A stretch of 7,009 nt of DNA from SIG565 sp045647785 (GTDB lineage Bacteria > Bacillota > Clostridia > Oscillospirales > Acutalibacteraceae), in assembly GCA_045647785.1 (NCBI GenBank), contig JAZRMU010000061.1:1-7009 (forward strand), given 5' to 3'. This document shows positions 1-5,235 of the stretch, piece after piece. The notes beneath the pieces are model-generated. The model saw nothing but the letters and a program-made list of their open reading frames with translations, was not told the DNA's origin and ran no database searches. Position 1 is the stretch's first letter. Each line of letters starts with the position of its first letter. The position numbers and the translations under genes are program-made.

Positions 1-344
1 TTGCCGATGCTAAAATCAACGCGAAAAATGCAGGGGTAGATAACGCGGAATTCATCTGCGCCGATGCCGCTGCCGCTGCCGAAATTTTGGCAAGGCGCGC
101 CATTCACCCCGATGCGGTTATTCTCGACCCGCCCCGCAAGGGCTGCGATGAAAAGCTGCTTAATACCGTAGCCACCGCCTTTGCGACAGATAAAATAGTG
201 TATATCTCCTGCGACCCCGCAACCCTCGCGCGCGACGCGGCGGTGCTGACCCGACTCGGCTATAAGCTCGCAGAATACACCCCGGTGGACCTATTCCCCC
301 GCACAAGCCATGTTGAGTGTGTTGCGTTATTTTCAAAGTCCTAA
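1..344 (+). CDS. rlmD: 23S rRNA (uracil-C5)-methyltransferase, RlmD/RlmCD family, C-terminal part only (5' end outside window)
   Basis: The open frame enters from the left edge (first full codon at 3) and gives 113 residues ending at TAA 342-344. It is the C-terminal half of the SAM-dependent methyltransferase domain. Visible motifs are DPPRKG (the substrate-binding motif IV), ISCDPATLARD, which contains the catalytic nucleophile cysteine (codon 210-212), and the terminal HVECVALF, whose glutamate acts as the general base in this family. The family uses S-adenosylmethionine to make 5-methyluridine in 23S rRNA (U747 and/or U1939; in Firmicutes one enzyme, RlmCD, can do both). The N-terminal TRAM and Fe-S regions lie outside the window, so which subfamily it is cannot be judged. 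A paralogue follows at 696. A TTG at 87 within this frame is an internal codon, not the start. tRNA m5U54 specificity is possible but less likely. Confidence 0.85.
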   Translation, partial: ADAKINAKNAGVDNAEFICADAAAAAEILARRAIHPDAVILDPPRKGCDEKLLNTVATAFATDKIVYISCDPATLARDAAVLTRLGYKLAEYTPVDLFPRTSHVECVALFSKS

Positions 345-478
345 CAAATGGTCGTCCCTACGAAATAGCAATTTATTTTGTGGAAAATAAACGGTGGGAG
401 CAAGCCCCCACCCTACAATACACCAATTTATTTGGATAAAAAACGGGGGGCGAAAATCCCTCCACCGCAAGTGGTCCC

Positions 479-499
479 CCTCCCTTTAGACAAGGGAGG
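479..499. repeat. Short palindrome, CCTCCCTT / AAGGGAGG
   Basis: An 8-bp perfect stem with arms at 479-486 and 492-499 and a 5-nt loop. It lies inside the repeat island, just after a smaller hairpin with CCAC at 462-465 and GTGG at 471-474. No T-run follows, so it is not a convincing terminator. It is one of the palindromic modules of the island. Confidence 0.7.
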
Positions 500-542
500 C
501 TATGCCCTTACAATACACCAATTTATTAAGGTGGAATATTAC

Positions 543-561
543 GGACGACCAGTGGTCGTCC
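543..561. repeat. Short palindrome, GGACGACC / GGTCGTCC
   Basis: Perfect arms at 543-550 and 554-561 around a 3-nt loop. The right arm continues into the CCTACGA that is also present at 349-363, so the copy near the first gene's stop codon looks like half of the same palindromic module. Confidence 0.75.
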
Positions 562-617
562 CTACGATTTATTAATTTATTGGTTTCACCCCGTAGGGTG
601 GGGGCTTGCTCCCACCG

Positions 618-651
618 TTTAGGGCCAACCGCCAACCGCCAAGGCCCTAAA
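618..651 (+). terminator. Possible hairpin terminator at the right edge of the repeat island
   Basis: TTTAGGGCC at 618-626 pairs perfectly with GGCCCTAAA at 643-651 (9 bp). The 16-nt loop consists of AACCGCC-type short repeats. It is followed by a T-rich stretch (TTATTTTTAAT). It could end transcription from the first methyltransferase gene, but the loop is long, the T-run is interrupted, and the stem shares bases with the 29-nt inverted repeat. It may therefore be only another repeat module. Confidence 0.35.
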
Positions 652-695
652 CATCGTTATTTTTAATCTCTTAACTTCATTATTTCGAGGTGTTT

Positions 696-1844
696 ATGGA
701 ACAAATAACCCTAAAATGCCCGCACCGCAAAAAATGCGGCGGATGCCAACTGCAAAATTTAACCTACCAAAAGCAATTAAGCTATAAGCAGGTGAAATTA
801 ATTCGCCTGCTCGGTAAATACCACCGCGTCAGCGAAATAATCGGAATGGAGCACCCCTACCACTACCGCAACAAGGTGCAGGCAGCCTTCAGTGAGAGAA
901 AGGGCGAGATTATTTCGGGCGTTTACCAGTCCTCAACCCACAATATCGTGCCGGTGGACAGCTGCCTTATCGAGGACCAAAAGGCGGATGAAATAATCGT
1001 TACAATCCGCAAGCTGCTCAAAAGCTTCAAGCTGCGCGCCTTTAACGATGTGTCGATGAAGGGCTTTTTGCGCCATGTACTCATAAAGCGCGGCTTTTCA
1101 AGCGGAGAAATTATGGTGGTGCTCGTAACCTCCACTATGGATTTCCCAAAACAGGAAAAATTCATAAATGCGCTGCTCTCCCGCCACAGCGAAATCACCA
1201 CAATAGTGCAGAATGTGAATAATCGGTTCACAAGCCTGGTGCTCGGCGATGAAAGCCGTGTGCTTTTCGGCAGCGGCTATATCGAGGAGGAGCTTTGCGG
1301 CTTCCGCTTCAGAATATCGCACAAGGCATTTTATCAGGTCAACCCCATTCAGACCGAGGTGCTTTACAGTAAAGCGCTCGAATTCGCCGAGCTCACGGCA
1401 GAAGACAGGGTGCTCGATGCATATTGCGGAACGGGAACTATAGGTATTATCGCATCAAGAAATGCCGGCAGGGTGGTCGGTGTTGAGCTTAATTCCGATG
1501 CCGTGAAGGATGCCAAGGAAAACGCTAGGATAAACGCGATTGAAAATATAGAATTCCACGAGGCCGATGCCGGCAAATTTATGGTGGATGCCGCAAGACG
1601 CGGCGAAAAATTCGATGTTGTTATAATGGACCCGCCGAGAGCTGGAGCGAGCCTTGAGTTTCTGCGCTGTCTCACCGAGCTCGCGCCCAAAAAGGTTGTC
1701 TATGTTTCCTGCAACCCCGAAACCCTCGCGCGCGATGCCTCATTCCTCACCCGCAAGGGCTACAAGGTGAAAAAAATCCAACCCGTCGATATGTTCCCCC
1801 ACACGGCGCATGTTGAAACTGTTGCGTTATTTGTAAAAGTTTAA
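696..1844 (+). CDS. rlmD: 23S rRNA (uracil-C5)-methyltransferase, RlmD/RlmC-like, complete, no TRAM domain
   Basis: A 382-residue SAM-dependent RNA methyltransferase forming 5-methyluridine in 23S rRNA. Cysteines C8, C14 and C17 (C-x5-C-x2-C) plus C90 match the [4Fe-4S] ligands of RlmC/RlmD. SAM motif I is LDAYCGTGTIG (about 240-250) followed by GVEL (E264). FYQVN is at 212-216, DPPRAG at 312-317, the catalytic nucleophile C339 is in VSCNPETLARD, and the general-base glutamate E374 is in HVETVALF. All expected catalytic residues are present. The protein begins directly at the Fe-S motif, so the TRAM domain of RlmD/RlmCD is missing; its size resembles the short enzyme RlmC of Proteobacteria (about 375 residues). 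I chose ATG 696 because GAGG (687-690) sits five bases upstream; a GTG at 690 in frame overlaps that ribosome binding site. The target uridine cannot be read from sequence. It lies downstream of a paralogue in the same orientation. Confidence 0.9.
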   Translation: MEQITLKCPHRKKCGGCQLQNLTYQKQLSYKQVKLIRLLGKYHRVSEIIGMEHPYHYRNKVQAAFSERKGEIISGVYQSSTHNIVPVDSCLIEDQKADEIIVTIRKLLKSFKLRAFNDVSMKGFLRHVLIKRGFSSGEIMVVLVTSTMDFPKQEKFINALLSRHSEITTIVQNVNNRFTSLVLGDESRVLFGSGYIEEELCGFRFRISHKAFYQVNPIQTEVLYSKALEFAELTAEDRVLDAYCGTGTIGIIASRNAGRVVGVELNSDAVKDAKENARINAIENIEFHEADAGKFMVDAARRGEKFDVVIMDPPRAGASLEFLRCLTELAPKKVVYVSCNPETLARDASFLTRKGYKVKKIQPVDMFPHTAHVETVALFVKV

Positions 1845-1925
1845 ACAAGGTCTGTCAAGGGCGGTCGCCAATAAGCCGCCATATTATATACCTTGAACCG
1901 AAGCTTTTTCATAAAGAGAATTTTT

Positions 1926-2092
1926 ATGCCAAATCTGCCCTTCACCATAATTGAATGGCTTGGCATCGCAGCCTTTTCGGTTGCGGGCGCATCGGGCACT
2001 ATCTCCTGCGTTGGCGGCGGCGCGCCTCGCTCACCATTATTATTCGCCTGCTCGCGACCTATTTTAAATGGAATATGCCGCGCGCACTGTAG
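1926..2092 (+). pseudogene. Remnant of a TRIC/UPF0126 (YadS/YicG-type) membrane protein gene
   Basis: From ATG 1926, weakly preceded by AAAGAGA, the frame reads MPNLPFTIIEWLGIAAFSVAG, the typical first membrane helix of this family. It runs straight into TISCVGGG, the glycine-rich motif that normally ends a helix much further on. After base 2021 the original sense continues in another frame: from 2024 it reads A-SLTIIIRLLATYF-KWNMPRAL and stops at TAG 2090-2092, a typical C-terminus for the family. An intact protein has about 200 residues and seven helices; only about 55 codons survive. At least one large internal deletion and one frame change have therefore occurred, probably two deletions, since the start and the VGGG motif are also too close. 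The family comprises trimeric intracellular cation channels and relatives. The frame from ATG 1926 stays open to 2177 beyond the frame change, but that tail is unrelated sequence. Confidence 0.7.
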
Positions 2093-2103
2093 GCATAAAT
2101 ACT

Positions 2104-2173
2104 TCTTCACTATTCACTATTACTTATTACTTTCCAAAAATCCCGTTCAAAATTTTTTAGTGAAAAGTGAAGA
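2104..2173. repeat. Imperfect inverted repeat of TTCACT/AGTGAA motifs
   Basis: TCTTCACTATTCACT at 2104-2118 matches the reverse complement of 2159-2173 (AGTGAAAAGTGAAGA) with one mismatch in 15. Short TTCACTA- and AGTGAA-type units are also tandem within each arm. In addition TCCCGTTCA at 2141-2149 is the exact reverse complement of 2204-2212 inside the neighbouring tRNA terminator stem. This looks like a small intergenic repeat between the pseudogene and the tRNA terminator. No coding potential is apparent. Confidence 0.55.
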
Positions 2174-2183
2174 GTGAAAAAGT

Positions 2184-2217
2184 AAAACTCCCGCCCACTT
2201 TCGTGAACGGGAGTTTT
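2184..2217 (-). terminator. Rho-independent terminator of tRNA-Arg
   Basis: On the minus strand, AAAACTCCCG (2217-2208) pairs with CGGGAGTTTT (2193-2184). The stem continues inward through two G-U pairs and CAC/GTG to a GAAA tetraloop, giving about 15 continuous pairs. TTTTACTTTTT follows. The 5' arm begins at the last base of the encoded CCA, so the terminator abuts the tRNA with no spacer. Confidence 0.85.
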
Positions 2218-2291
2218 GGCACCCCCTGCGAGAATCGAACTCACAACTAACCCTTAGGAGGGGTTTATTATATCCATTTAACTAAGGGGGC
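2217..2291 (-). tRNA. tRNA-Arg (anticodon CCU), CCA encoded
   Basis: Read on the minus strand, a full cloverleaf folds over 75 nt. The acceptor stem is GCCCCCU with AGGGGGU (first pair a G-U wobble), discriminator G and encoded CCA. The D arm is GUUA-AAUGGAUA-UAAU. The anticodon stem AACCC/GGGUU holds the loop CUCCUAA with anticodon CCU, which reads the arginine codon AGG. A 4-nt variable loop follows, and the T arm is GUGAG-UUCGAUU-CUCGC. The gene has its own consensus promoter and an adjoining terminator, so it is a single-gene unit. Confidence 0.93.
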
Positions 2292-2312
2292 GGATTTTTG
2301 AATGCAATAAAT

Positions 2313-2341
2313 ATTTTATCTCAATAGTATATTTTTGTCAA
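2313..2341 (-). promoter_or_regulatory. Sigma-A promoter of tRNA-Arg
   Basis: On the minus strand a perfect -35 TTGACA (2341-2336), a 17-nt spacer and a -10 TAAAAT (2318-2313) precede the tRNA 5' end by about 20 bases. Together these are near consensus for a vegetative promoter, as expected for a stable RNA. Confidence 0.85.
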
Positions 2342-2380
2342 GACGAAACTTGCTTATTGTATTTTAAAAGCATTTTCCGC

Positions 2381-2427
2381 AAAAAAATCCCACAAACCGA
2401 GGCAACCGGTCTGTGGGGTTTGTTTTT
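2381..2427 (-). terminator. Rho-independent terminator after the dCMP deaminase gene
   Basis: The stem pairs CCCACA (2389-2394) with TGTGGG (2412-2417) and ACCG (2396-2399) with CGGT (2407-2410), with one A/C mismatch. Seven A's flank it at 2381-2387, which are a T-run in the minus-strand transcript, and TTTTTT lies at 2422-2427 on the plus strand. It begins four bases beyond the deaminase stop codon and could work in both directions. Confidence 0.85.
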
Positions 2428-2430
2428 TCT

Positions 2431-2910
2431 CTACAGCTTTAATTCCACCGTGTTCTTGGTCTGCTCATACTGGCGGTATTTAACCTGTGCCACATCGAAC
2501 ATACGCTTGGCAGCGATTACGCTTTCAGTCGCAGCATATTTATCGCACATAAAGATAACCTCTTTAATACCCGCCTGAATGATAGCCTTTGCACACTCGT
2601 TGCAGGGGAACAAGGTTGTGTAAACTCGGCAGCCCGCGAGTGTACCGCCGCGGAAATTGAGAATTGCATTAAGCTCGGCATGGCAAACAAAGAAATACTT
2701 GCTCTCGAGCGCGCCGCCCGTATTATCCCAAGGGAAGCTGTCGTCCGAGCAGTGCATCGGCATTCCGTTATAGCCAACCGACATAATTTTATTATTATCG
2801 TCCACTATGCAAGCGCCCACTTGAGTAGATGGGTCCTTACTGCGCTGCGATGAAAGCAGGGCTATACCCATAAAATATTCGTCCCAGCTTAAATAGTTAT
2901 CTCTTTTCAT
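2431..2910 (-). CDS. dCMP deaminase (cytidine/deoxycytidylate deaminase family, ComEB-like)
   Basis: A 159-residue zinc-dependent deaminase, cytoplasmic, converting dCMP to dUMP, the precursor for thymidylate synthase. The zinc and catalytic signature is complete: C-H77-A-E79 (H77 a zinc ligand, E79 the proton shuttle) and P102-C103-x2-C106. The KDPSTQVGACIVD segment (25-37) and GYNGMP (46-51) are typical of the dCMP/ComEB branch rather than of tRNA adenosine deaminase or free cytidine deaminase. The length is normal for the family. The start ATG at 2910 is preceded by GAGGTG four bases upstream. It has its own promoter and a strong terminator, so it is probably monocistronic. Some members of this branch carry an allosteric dCTP site; I cannot confirm one here. 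Confidence 0.9.
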   Translation of the reverse strand: MKRDNYLSWDEYFMGIALLSSQRSKDPSTQVGACIVDDNNKIMSVGYNGMPMHCSDDSFPWDNTGGALESKYFFVCHAELNAILNFRGGTLAGCRVYTTLFPCNECAKAIIQAGIKEVIFMCDKYAATESVIAAKRMFDVAQVKYRQYEQTKNTVELKL

Positions 2911-2939
2911 AATTCACCTCAAAAGCAACTTATATGAGT

Positions 2940-2968
2940 ATTTTACTAGATTTTACCGAATTTTGCAA
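2940..2968 (-). promoter_or_regulatory. Sigma-A promoter of the dCMP deaminase gene
   Basis: On the minus strand, -35 TTGCAA (2968-2963), a 17-nt spacer and -10 TAAAAT (2945-2940) lie about 30 bases upstream of the ATG at 2910. The spacing is ideal and the hexamers are close to consensus. Confidence 0.7.
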
Positions 2969-2987
2969 CTACTTTTTATTGCGTGCA

Positions 2988-3006
2988 AAATCAAATCATT
3001 TGATTT
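2988..3006 (-). terminator. Weak AT-rich hairpin at the end of the MFS gene
   Basis: AAATCAAA (2988-2995) pairs perfectly with TTTGATTT (2999-3006) around a 3-nt loop that is the MFS stop codon itself. On the minus strand only four T's follow. The low stability makes it a doubtful terminator, and partial read-through into the deaminase gene is possible. Confidence 0.35.
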
Positions 3007-4183
3007 GGCTTATGCCCTTAAAAATTTTTTTGCCGGCAACAATCATTATGACCATTAGCGGGAATATGCTGCAGACCAGAAAGCCAACGCTCATACCTAC
3101 GCGCTCGGTTAAAAGTCCCATAAGGTAGGGTCCAACCGAGCAGCCCGTATCGCCAAAGGCAGCCGCCGCACCGAAAAGCAGCATACCGCCGAGCGGAAAG
3201 GCTTTAGCGCCCATACTCAAAGCCCCCGGCCACATAATGCTGACCGAGAGACCACACAGCGCACACGCCGCGAGGCTGACCGCAGCACTTATATTTAAAA
3301 ACAAAAGAATATAGCCGCTAAAGCACAGCACGCCGCCCAAGAGCATTACCCGCTCGATTTTAATTCTCGAACCGTATAGCCCGTAGGTCAGTCTGCCGAT
3401 GCCCATCATCACCGCAAAAATGCAGGGTCCCAGTAGGTCTCCCACTGTTTTTGAAAGACCGAGACCCGTTTCAGCCAGGGTTGAAGCCCAGCCCGAAACC
3501 GTAATTTCCGAGGCGCCCGCCGCAAACATTAAAAGCATAAGCGCAAAGAATTTGGGCGAACGCAGAATGCCCGTCCCCGCCCCTTGCTCGTCAGAGTGCG
3601 GCGGCTCAATAATCGGAACAAATAAGAAGCCGGCAATATTAACGGCGCTCACCGCCGCCCATATAAGCGAAATATACCCCCAGTTTTCGCGCCCGAAAGC
3701 ACGCAGCAGCACCACCGTCAGCACAATCGCCAAAACCGAGCCCCAGCAGAAAAACGAGTGCAAAAAGCTCATTTGAGCCGCCTTGCTTTCCGGTTTTGTG
3801 GGCAGATATTCGATAATAGGGCTTATAATCACTTCAATCAGCCCGCCGCCCACCGAAAAGACAATCGAGGACAGCACAATGGCTAAATATTTGTCCGCCA
3901 TAAGCTGTGGCAGCACCGCGAGCATTATAAATCCCGCCGATGCCGCGATATGCGCGAGCACCGCACCGCCACGATAGCCTATATATTTAATGAGCTTGAC
4001 CGATATAATATCGACCCCCAGCTGCACCACAAATATAACCACCGACAGCGCACCGAGTCGGCTGTAGGAAATGCCGTAGTTTCGATTAAAGCTTACATAT
4101 AAAAGCGGCAAGAAACCCACAATAATCGCCTGCACAAAATAGCCTATGTAGCATGCAAATTTTGTTTTAGTGTATTTAGCCAT
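2996..4183 (-). CDS. MFS transporter, FucP-like (COG0738-type), substrate unknown
   Basis: A 395-residue inner-membrane protein of the major facilitator superfamily, made almost entirely of hydrophobic segments (about 12 helices). A charged central loop (about 192-211, EPPHSDEQGAG...) separates the two six-helix halves. The SVGGGLIEVIISPIIEYLP segment (110-128) followed by SFLHSFFCWG (139-148) resembles the fucose-permease-like branch, as does E226 with SGW at 230-232 in the second half. The motif A region between helices 2 and 3 (about 61-72, SVKLIKYIGYRG) is degenerate. Substrates in this branch range from sugars to other small molecules and cannot be inferred. The ATG at 4183 overlaps the end of the upstream phosphatase gene by 8 nt (ATGGCTAA), which suggests translational coupling. 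The length is normal and no damage is visible. Confidence 0.85.
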   Translation of the reverse strand: MAKYTKTKFACYIGYFVQAIIVGFLPLLYVSFNRNYGISYSRLGALSVVIFVVQLGVDIISVKLIKYIGYRGGAVLAHIAASAGFIMLAVLPQLMADKYLAIVLSSIVFSVGGGLIEVIISPIIEYLPTKPESKAAQMSFLHSFFCWGSVLAIVLTVVLLRAFGRENWGYISLIWAAVSAVNIAGFLFVPIIEPPHSDEQGAGTGILRSPKFFALMLLMFAAGASEITVSGWASTLAETGLGLSKTVGDLLGPCIFAVMMGIGRLTYGLYGSRIKIERVMLLGGVLCFSGYILLFLNISAAVSLAACALCGLSVSIMWPGALSMGAKAFPLGGMLLFGAAAAFGDTGCSVGPYLMGLLTERVGMSVGFLVCSIFPLMVIMIVAGKKIFKGISQIK

Positions 4184-4826
4184 TCATTTTCTCCACAATT
4201 TCCCATAGCTGTCTCGGGGTATCGGCTATCAGCTTTGCACCGTTTTCCAAAAGCTCGGCTTTAGTTCTAAAGCCCCAGCTGACACCAATGGGGGCAACCC
4301 CCGCATTAATACCAACCGCCATATCCATACCCGAGTCGCCAACAAAAATGCACTCCTCCGCCTTAAGAGAAAGCTCACTCATCGCCAAAAGCACCAGTGC
4401 GGGGTCGGGCTTGGTGGGAACGCCCTCTCGCTGACCATACACCCTGATTTTATCTCCAAAAAAATGGCCGGCGATTTTTTCAGCCGCCGCCTGTGCCTTA
4501 TTTGTAATAATAACCGACACTATCCCCCTGCGCTCCAATGCGGCAAGCAGCTCCGATATCCCCTCATAGGGGCAGGTTTTATCAAGGCTGTGCAGCCTAT
4601 AGTATCCCATAAACTGCTCGAGCACACGGCTCACCTGCTCGCTATCGGTAGAGCCGAGCGCGCGCTCTATAAGCTTTCGCATACCGTTGCCAATAAAATA
4701 CCTATATTTTTCGGTTTCGTGGGTCGGATACCCAAAGGCTGCCAAGGTGCGGTTAACACTGTCTGCCAAATCATCAAGAGAATTAATCAGCGTACCGTCA
4801 AGGTCGAATAGCACCGCTTTTACCAT
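4176..4826 (-). CDS. gph: HAD-superfamily hydrolase, phosphoglycolate phosphatase-like (Gph/PpaX type)
   Basis: A 216-residue cytoplasmic HAD phosphatase (subfamily IA). All four motifs are present: DLDGT with nucleophile D8 and acid/base D10, T108 in IITNK, K139 in TKPDP, and D164/D168 in GDSGMD. The alpha-helical cap (about 15-85) contains RYFIGNGMRKLIERALG, characteristic of Gph/PpaX enzymes. These dephosphorylate 2-phosphoglycolate, a product of DNA 3'-end repair, or hydrolyse pyrophosphate. The substrate cannot be settled from sequence. I chose ATG 4826 because GAGGTG lies just upstream; the open frame extends to an ATG at 4901, but that 25-residue extension is atypical and would cover the promoter. 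It is the first gene of a two-gene unit with the MFS transporter. Confidence 0.85.
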   Translation of the reverse strand: MVKAVLFDLDGTLINSLDDLADSVNRTLAAFGYPTHETEKYRYFIGNGMRKLIERALGSTDSEQVSRVLEQFMGYYRLHSLDKTCPYEGISELLAALERRGIVSVIITNKAQAAAEKIAGHFFGDKIRVYGQREGVPTKPDPALVLLAMSELSLKAEECIFVGDSGMDMAVGINAGVAPIGVSWGFRTKAELLENGAKLIADTPRQLWEIVEKMNG

Positions 4827-4848
4827 ATTTATCACCTCAAACAAAAAG

Positions 4849-4877
4849 ATTATAACAGTATTTTTATGTTTTTTCAA
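4849..4877 (-). promoter_or_regulatory. Sigma-A promoter of the gph-MFS unit
   Basis: On the minus strand, -35 TTGAAA (4877-4872), a 17-nt spacer and a perfect -10 TATAAT (4854-4849) lie about 22 bases before the ATG at 4826. The -35 is 18 bp from the -35 of the oppositely oriented rpmB promoter, so the two are closely divergent. Confidence 0.82.
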
Positions 4878-4895
4878 TAATTTTAAAAAAATTAC

Positions 4896-4924
4896 TTGCA
4901 TTATTGCTCCTTTTGTGGTATTAT
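4896..4924 (+). promoter_or_regulatory. Sigma-A promoter of rpmB (extended -10)
   Basis: -35 TTGCAT (4896-4901), a 17-nt spacer and -10 TATTAT (4919-4924), with a TG one base upstream of the -10 (4916-4917) that makes an extended -10. The predicted start near 4931 leaves a leader of about 38 nt that contains the very strong ribosome binding site AAAGGAGGT (4952-4960). Confidence 0.78.
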
Positions 4925-4968
4925 ATTTTTTGCTAATGTGATTCAGATTTTAAAGGAGGTGCAGTCTC

Positions 4969-5157
4969 ATGGCAAAATGTGATATCTGCAATAAGGAAAT
5001 CGCTTTCGGAATTAAGGTTTCACACTCACACAGACGCTCTAACAGAACTTGGAAGCCTAATGTAAAAAAGGTTAAGGCTATCGTTAACGGTACACCGTGC
5101 CGCATTAACGCCTGCACCCGTTGCTTGCGTTCGGGCAAGGTTACAAGAGCTATCTAA
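4969..5157 (+). CDS. rpmB: 50S ribosomal protein L28
   Basis: A 62-residue basic protein of the large ribosomal subunit. It starts MAKCDICNKEIAFG and contains the L28 core HRRSNRTWKPN followed by a basic C-terminus. Two CxxC pairs, C4/C7 and C49/C52, are the zinc-binding form of L28 found in many Firmicutes. The length is exactly typical. AAAGGAGGT ends eight bases before the ATG, an ideal ribosome binding site. It stands alone behind its own promoter, diverging from gph. A hairpin with a short T-run follows 27 bases after the stop codon, and the COG2509-type flavoprotein gene lies 78 bases downstream, so some co-transcription is possible. A 62-codon minus-strand open frame over the same bases is a shadow. 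Confidence 0.97.
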   Translation: MAKCDICNKEIAFGIKVSHSHRRSNRTWKPNVKKVKAIVNGTPCRINACTRCLRSGKVTRAI

Positions 5158-5184
5158 CTGTAGTATTAAATTCTAAAGCATCGG

Positions 5185-5212
5185 CGGTGTGGTCCTTGGG
5201 CTACACCGTTTT
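5185..5212 (+). terminator. Hairpin with short T-run after rpmB (weak terminator or attenuator)
   Basis: CGGTGTGGTC (5185-5194) pairs with GGCTACACCG (5199-5208) over 10 bp, including two G-U pairs, around the 4-nt loop CTTG. TTTTGTT follows. The uridine run is short and interrupted, so termination is probably partial, leaving read-through to the flavoprotein gene whose ribosome binding site is at 5221-5226. Confidence 0.65.
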
Positions 5213-5235
5213 GTTCTGTAAAGGAGTTTTAATTT

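Larger units (their letters stand above)
388..621. repeat. Long inverted repeat, 29-nt perfect arms
   Basis: The left arm 388-416 and right arm 593-621 are exact reverse complements over 29 nt, with 176 nt between them. Each arm is itself an imperfect hairpin, for example GGTGGG at 393-398 pairing with CCCACC at 407-412. The outermost bases do not pair beyond 388/621. The flanks (ending GGAAAA on the left, starting GGGCCA on the right) show no target-site duplication, so a classic MITE insertion is not supported. Confidence 0.85.
345..655. repeat. Intergenic island of short palindromes, inverted repeats and direct repeats
   Basis: About 310 bases between the two methyltransferase genes hold no credible gene but are dense in repeats. 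A 29-nt perfect inverted repeat joins 388-416 to 593-621. Direct repeats are TGGTCGTCCCTACGA (349-363 and 553-567) and TACAATACACCAATTTATT (414-432 and 509-527). The octamer AATTTATT occurs four times (370-377, 425-432, 520-527, 574-581) as a linker between modules. Local hairpins sit at 393-412, 462-474, 479-499 and 543-561. This resembles compound non-autonomous intergenic repeats of Clostridia. I recall similar sequence types from that group but cannot verify it here. No transposase, target-site duplication or promoter was recognised. Confidence 0.8.

Noticed and set aside
378..575. 65-codon open frame on the plus strand
   Set aside because: It lies wholly within the palindromic repeat island, translates the repeats themselves, has no ribosome binding site and shows no recognisable family.
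388..621. MITE or insertion sequence bounded by the 29-nt arms
   Set aside because: There is no target-site duplication and no transposase, and internal direct repeats extend outside the arms; a compound repeat is the safer description.
690..695. GTG at 690 as start of the second methyltransferase
   Set aside because: It overlaps the GAGG ribosome binding site that correctly positions ATG 696.
923..1690. Open frames antisense to or overlapping the second methyltransferase gene
   Set aside because: They are shadows of a well-supported gene; the translations have no family features and no ribosome binding sites.
1860..1880. GGCGG/CCGCC hairpin after the second methyltransferase gene as a terminator
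   Set aside because: Only 5 bp with an 11-nt loop and no T-run follows.
1841..2110. 89-codon minus-strand open frame over the pseudogene
   Set aside because: The plus-strand translation matches the TRIC/UPF0126 family at both ends; the minus-strand peptide looks like composition noise.
4827..4901. 25-residue N-terminal extension of the phosphatase from ATG 4901
   Set aside because: The extension covers the -10/-35 promoter, lacks a ribosome binding site and is not found in HAD proteins; ATG 4826 has GAGGTG in the right place.
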